Source: PHAA01 sp034927445
Lineage (GTDB): Bacteria > Bacillota > Syntrophomonadia > Syntrophomonadales > Syntrophomonadaceae
Assembly: GCA_034927445.1 (NCBI GenBank)
Contig: JAYFPZ010000014.1
Coordinates: 87,446-151,445, forward strand
Reading direction: 5' to 3'
DNA length: 64,000 nucleotides
Program-made: the position numbers and the translations under genes
The notes under the pieces: model-generated
Told to the model about the DNA's origin: nothing
Seen by the model: the letters and a program-made list of their open reading frames with translations, nothing else
Databases searched by the model: none
In this document: one piece after another, positions 60,861-64,000 of the stretch
How positions within the stretch are numbered: the stretch's first letter is position 1
How the letters are laid out: every line of letters begins with the position of its first letter

Positions 60861-61477
60861 TTTCTCGTCTCCTCTCTGCTCGTCTCCATATTTAACCTCG
60901 ACAACGCTGTTCCCGTACCAATCAGGAAATTTAATACGATTTCTCTCCCGTTTTCCGTCAGGATTGATTCGGGATGAAACTGAACTCCTTCCACCGGCAA
61001 TTGACGGTGTTTGATCCCCATAATTTCGCCTTCGTCACTCCAGGCAGTTACTTCCAGACAGGCTGGCAAAGTAGACAGCTTAACCACCAGGGAATGATAA
61101 CGGGTGGCATTGAACGGGCTGTTTAAGCGCCGCAGAACCCCCTTGCCGTCATGGTGGATAGATGATATTTTGCCATGCATCATGCGAAAATTGACCACAA
61201 TCTCAGCCCCGAAAGCCTGAGCTATAGCCTGATGGCCCAGACAGACCCCAAGTATGGGTATTTCTCCGGCAAACCGGCGGACCGCCTCCAGGCAAATACC
61301 GGCCTCAGCAGGAGTACCCGGGCCGGGTGAGATTACGATTCCTTCCGGATGCAGCGCTTCAATCTCATCACAGCTGAGCTGGTCATTTTTTATCACCAAC
61401 ACCCCGGCTCCGAATTCTTCCAGATATTGAACCAGATTATAAGTAAATGAGTCATAATTATCGATTACCAGTATCAT
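60851..61477 (-). CDS. trpG: Anthranilate synthase glutamine amidotransferase component
   Basis: 208 aa. Class I amidotransferase with an intact triad: Cys in GVCLGHQAIAQAFG, His/Glu in VQFHPESI. This contrasts with the degenerate CarA of the same window. Start overlaps the trpE stop (ATGA). It may also serve folate synthesis (PabA), as in Bacillus. Confidence 0.94.
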   Translation of the reverse strand: MILVIDNYDSFTYNLVQYLEEFGAGVLVIKNDQLSCDEIEALHPEGIVISPGPGTPAEAGICLEAVRRFAGEIPILGVCLGHQAIAQAFGAEIVVNFRMMHGKISSIHHDGKGVLRRLNSPFNATRYHSLVVKLSTLPACLEVTAWSDEGEIMGIKHRQLPVEGVQFHPESILTENGREIVLNFLIGTGTALSRLNMETSREETRKCL

Positions 61478-62958
61478 TGTCGTTCCTCCACATTCTGCAC
61501 GGCTATCATCAAAGCCCGGGCTTTATTAACCGTCTCCTGATACTCGCTGGAAGGCACCGAATCGGCAACTATGCCGGCTCCGGCTTGAAAATAGCAGCAC
61601 CCCTGGCGAAACAGCAGGGAACGGATGGTAATACATGAATCCAGACAGCCGTTCAGCCCTAGATACCCGACCGCGCCTCCATACGGGCCGCGGCAGTCTT
61701 TTTCCAGGCTGTCGATTATCTCCATGGCCCGCCGTTTGGGGGCGCCGCTCAGAGTTCCGGCCGGATAGCAGGCCTGCAGGGCAGATAAGCTATCCGCTCC
61801 GGGTTTTAATTGTCCCTGGATCCGGGAGACCAGATGAACCACGTGGGAAAAGGCTGCTACTTGCATAAACTCGTTGACCTCGACAGTTCCGGGAAGACTG
61901 ACTTTGCCTACATCGTTGCGCCCCAGGTCAACCAGCATAATATGCTCGGCCTGTTCCTTGGGGTCATCCGCCAATTCCCGGCGCAGCAACGCGTCCCGGA
62001 CCTCGTCATGGGTTACCGGCCGGGTGCCGGCAATCGGTCGGGTCTGAATTTTGTTCCCGTCTATTTTGACCAGCATCTCCGGGGAAGAACCGATCAGAGT
62101 ATTATCATTAAAATGGAGGTAAAACATATAGGGCGAGGGATTTAAACGGCGCAGCTCGGTATAAACCTCGAAAGGGCTGGCCAGAGTCCTTTTTTTCCAG
62201 CGCTGGGACAGAACCGCCTGAAAAATATCGCCCCGGAAAATATGCTGCTTGGCCGCGGCGACCATAGCTTCAAATTCCGCCTGGGTGGTGTTGCTGACAA
62301 ATTCGCTTGCCGGGCCGGCCGGACGTGGCCTTTCAACCCGGAACAACGGAGGGGAGGCGGCTGAAGTCAATATAGCATCCAGCGTAGCGTTTACCTGTTG
62401 GCGCACAGCCGGTTCGGCACCGTCCTGCTCGTAATAACCGAATACCCGGATATTTGAGGTTAAACGATCATGGACCACGACGATTCCCGGCAGAAAAAAG
62501 GAGGCATCAGCCAAGGAGTGGGGCCTGCGCTGCTTGGATTTAATACCTTCGACCTGCAAGGCCAGGTCATAACCCCAGTAACCAACCAATCCGCCGCAGA
62601 AATGGCGGCAAGGCAAGGCTTGGGGGTGCGACTGGGCTGACAAAAAACTCCGCTGAGCCTCCAGCATATTCAATTCCAAATAGTGAGTACGGGCATGGTG
62701 GGATACGCTGACCAGACCGGCCCGGGTCTCCAATTGCAGCAAAGCCAGAAAACCAAGGATTGAATACCGGGCATTCTCGTCACCGGTCAGACTTTCCAAA
62801 AAAAACAGATGCTTTTGTTCGGCAGGTTTGATAGCCGCAAAATAGGTGTACAGTTCAAAGTCAGGCAGATGGAATTCGGCCATGACAAATTTGTAGTCAG
62901 GAAAATAAAAACCAGCGCTCAAACGAGTGCCGGTACAAAAAGTCCGCGCTTCGCTCAT
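61474..62958 (-). CDS. trpE: Anthranilate synthase component I
   Basis: 494 aa. N-terminal tryptophan-sensing part with LES (FFLESLTGDENARYSILG) and C-terminal chorismate-binding part (RPIAGTRPVTHDE, GTLSGAPKRRAMEIIDSLE, PYGGAVGYLGLNG). First gene of the trp operon. ATG at 62958 is chosen because GAGGAG lies 10 nt upstream; the in-frame ATG at 62979 falls before it. The start region is embedded in GAG triplets likely bound by TRAP. Confidence 0.95.
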   Translation of the reverse strand: MSEARTFCTGTRLSAGFYFPDYKFVMAEFHLPDFELYTYFAAIKPAEQKHLFFLESLTGDENARYSILGFLALLQLETRAGLVSVSHHARTHYLELNMLEAQRSFLSAQSHPQALPCRHFCGGLVGYWGYDLALQVEGIKSKQRRPHSLADASFFLPGIVVVHDRLTSNIRVFGYYEQDGAEPAVRQQVNATLDAILTSAASPPLFRVERPRPAGPASEFVSNTTQAEFEAMVAAAKQHIFRGDIFQAVLSQRWKKRTLASPFEVYTELRRLNPSPYMFYLHFNDNTLIGSSPEMLVKIDGNKIQTRPIAGTRPVTHDEVRDALLRRELADDPKEQAEHIMLVDLGRNDVGKVSLPGTVEVNEFMQVAAFSHVVHLVSRIQGQLKPGADSLSALQACYPAGTLSGAPKRRAMEIIDSLEKDCRGPYGGAVGYLGLNGCLDSCITIRSLLFRQGCCYFQAGAGIVADSVPSSEYQETVNKARALMIAVQNVEERQ

Positions 62959-63047
62959 CTCAGTCTCTCCTCGTCTCATCTCATCATTCTCGTCAAATAT
63001 GCAATTATGCTAAACTCAACTAATCTCAACTCAACCAACTCTAACTA
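62954..63047 (-). promoter_or_regulatory. TRAP-like leader of the trp operon: two arrays of GAG/TAG triplets
   Basis: Read on the minus strand. Array 1 (63047-63010): TAG, GAG, then GAG, GAG, TAG, GAG, TAG in strict 5-nt steps. Array 2 (62991-62954): GAG, then GAG x6 with 2-3 nt gaps, running over the trpE ribosome site and start codon. About 14 NAG triplets in total, compared with 11 in the Bacillus trp leader. No terminator is seen in the leader, so control is probably at translation initiation. Confidence 0.75.
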
Positions 63048-63053
63048 ACAACG

Positions 63054-63083
63054 ATTATAAAGGCCGGAATAAGTTTAAGTCAA
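63054..63083 (-). promoter_or_regulatory. Sigma-A promoter of the trp operon
   Basis: On the minus strand TTGACT (63083-63078), 18-bp spacer, TATAAT (63059-63054). Transcription would start just before the first TRAP-like array. Confidence 0.75.
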
Positions 63084-63109
63084 GCTAAATATTATTAACG
63101 GGCTTAGTC

Positions 63110-63262
63110 CCCTGTTAACCCTAAATCTTATATATCCTGCCTGCAGATTTCTTGTAATACTGCGTTGTCGTCAATCGCCATACACTCGGTATGCCTCAAT
63201 CCTCCGCCTTGCCTTACAAGAAATCTGCAAGGCATTATATTATAATTTTAGGGTTAACAGGG
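63110..63262. repeat. Inverted-repeat element (MITE-like)
   Basis: 16-bp perfect terminal arms CCCTGTTAACCCTAAA (63110-63125) / TTTAGGGTTAACAGGG (63247-63262) and a second nested pair GCAGATTTCTTGTAA (63143-63157) / TTACAAGAAATCTGC (63214-63228). 153 bp, no gene. Confidence 0.75.
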
Positions 63263-63365
63263 TACTAGTAAACGGTTTTACAAACAATTTACAGAATAAA
63301 GTTAATCTGCATATATAATAATATATTTGTTTATAGTAAAATGATTCCAGAAAGGAGGGGGTTAT

Positions 63366-63671
63366 ATGCCTGACTTTGGTAATTCCTTTTCAGGGTTGGC
63401 CAGTAAAAAGACAATCACCCATGAAGAATTGATCAGATCAATACGTTTTATGGTTGCGGCGGAATATGAAGCTATACAGCTGTATATGCAGCTGGCTGAG
63501 TCTACGGACAACAAATTGGCGAAGGCGGTGCTTGAGGATATTGCTGATGAAGAAAGAATTCATGCCGGCGAGTTTCTCAGGTTGTTGAAAGCACTGGCTC
63601 CCGATGAGGAAGAATACTACTTAAAAGGGGCAGAAGAAGTTGAAGAATTGATCGAGGAAATGGGAAAATAA
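63366..63671 (+). CDS. Ferritin-like diiron protein (EncFtn/rubrerythrin-like)
   Basis: 101 aa, two long helices with metal-binding strings AAEYEAIQLYMQLAE and IADEERIHAGEFLRLL, followed by an acidic tail (EEVEELIEEMGK). The two-helix form resembles encapsulated ferritins, which dimerise to build the iron site; no encapsulin gene and no clear C-terminal cargo peptide is visible, so this may be a free relative. AAAGGAGG 7 nt before ATG; single-gene transcript closed by a terminator. Confidence 0.85.
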   Translation: MPDFGNSFSGLASKKTITHEELIRSIRFMVAAEYEAIQLYMQLAESTDNKLAKAVLEDIADEERIHAGEFLRLLKALAPDEEEYYLKGAEEVEELIEEMGK

Positions 63672-63687
63672 AACAATAAAGGTTAAA

Positions 63688-63725
63688 GAGGCGGGACCGC
63701 TAACGAGGTCCCGCCTCAACTTTTT
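63688..63725 (+). terminator. Terminator after the ferritin-like gene
   Basis: GAGGCGGGACC (63688-63698) / GGTCCCGCCTC (63707-63717), then AACTTTTT. Confidence 0.9.
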
Positions 63726-63976
63726 CCTTGGTGCTTTTAGGCAATCTTTTCATTTTTACTACATATATATCAAAAAGATGTTAAGGGAAATAGGGTTTGC
63801 CATGTCGCGGGCGCATTTTCACCTGGTAGTAAATTGCTTATAATAGTACCAGGCTTAAAATAGCATTCCTGTAATGAATGAAAATGATCTTTGAGAAATA
63901 AACAACCCCCTGCTATGATTTTATGTGTGCCTAGCAAACGCACAGAAATCACAGAAAATCAGGGGGATGTAAGCAG

Positions 63977-64000
63977 ATGAAGAACCGTAACAATCAAAAA
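63977..64000 (+). CDS. Start of an unidentified gene, cut by the window end
   Basis: ATG AAG AAC CGT AAC AAT CAA AAA (MKNRNNQK) runs off the window, with AGGGGG 11 nt upstream. The 75 bp before it form nested inverted repeats (CCCCCTG / CAGGGGG; GTGTG / CGCAC), which together with the basic N-terminus suggests, weakly, a transposase gene at the end of an insertion sequence. 63726-63976 holds no other gene. Confidence 0.35.

Noticed and set aside
1..64000. CRISPR array, tRNA or rRNA genes
   Set aside because: No regular short repeats with equal spacers, no cloverleaf with CCA-proximal signature and no rRNA-like conserved blocks were seen.

Overview
The window comes from a low- to mid-GC, endospore-forming Firmicute of the Clostridia. 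A Syntrophomonas/Pelotomaculum-like anaerobe is my best guess; it rests on gene content and order, not on a database match. The evidence is dipicolinate synthase (dpaAB) joined to asd-dapG-dapA, followed by RNase J, a TepA-type protease, YlzJ, SpoIIIE/FtsK, RodZ, RimO and PgsA, which is the classic Firmicute order. It is supported by PyrR attenuation of a complete pyr operon, RqcH, a TRAP-like trp leader and frequent GTG/TTG starts behind strong GGAGG ribosome sites.

Region 1 (1-10.85 kb) is signalling: a diguanylate cyclase cut by the window edge, a large PAS hybrid histidine kinase, a LytTR response regulator with a small degenerate AgrC-like partner, and a chemosensory operon (cheW, a sensor-less MCP, cheR, a CheY-like receiver, cheB) with no cheA, followed by a GGDEF/HD-GYP protein. 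Two exact copies of a LytTR half-site, 21 bp apart, lie just upstream of a sigma-A promoter before cheW, so the LytTR protein probably controls that operon.

Region 2 (10.9-23.1 kb) is mixed metabolism: dinB, an FmdE-like protein, a PatB/MalY lyase, a LUD protein and a macrodomain protein; then birA, a BirA operator and the biotin ECF transporter bioY-bioM-bioN; then a molybdenum/tungsten oxidoreductase, a molbindin and rluD.

Region 3 (23.1-35.2 kb) is the pyrimidine operon pyrR-B-C-carA-carB-pyrK-D-F-E with two PyrR attenuators. CarA has lost the Cys and His of its glutaminase triad. A small unknown protein and a PAS-GGDEF gene follow; the latter overlaps rqcH tail to tail.

Region 4 (35.1-42 kb) holds rqcH, dapB, modABC on the minus strand and a divergent regulator joining a DNA-binding helix-turn-helix to a ligand-binding domain.

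Region 5 (42.2-57.4 kb) is the sporulation/lysine and cell-envelope block listed above, plus uppP and a helix-turn-helix protein with a degenerate PfkB fold.

Region 6 (57.4-63.1 kb, minus strand) is trpE-G-D-C-F followed by a DAHP synthase, without trpB or trpA. Its leader carries two arrays of GAG/TAG triplets that look like TRAP sites. A ferritin-like gene and the start of an unidentified gene close the window.

Four intergenic copies of a GC-rich palindromic repeat (before bioY, pyrB, uppP and the PfkB-like regulator) and several unrelated hairpin elements add a layer of non-coding structure. No rRNA, tRNA, CRISPR array or complete insertion sequence was seen.
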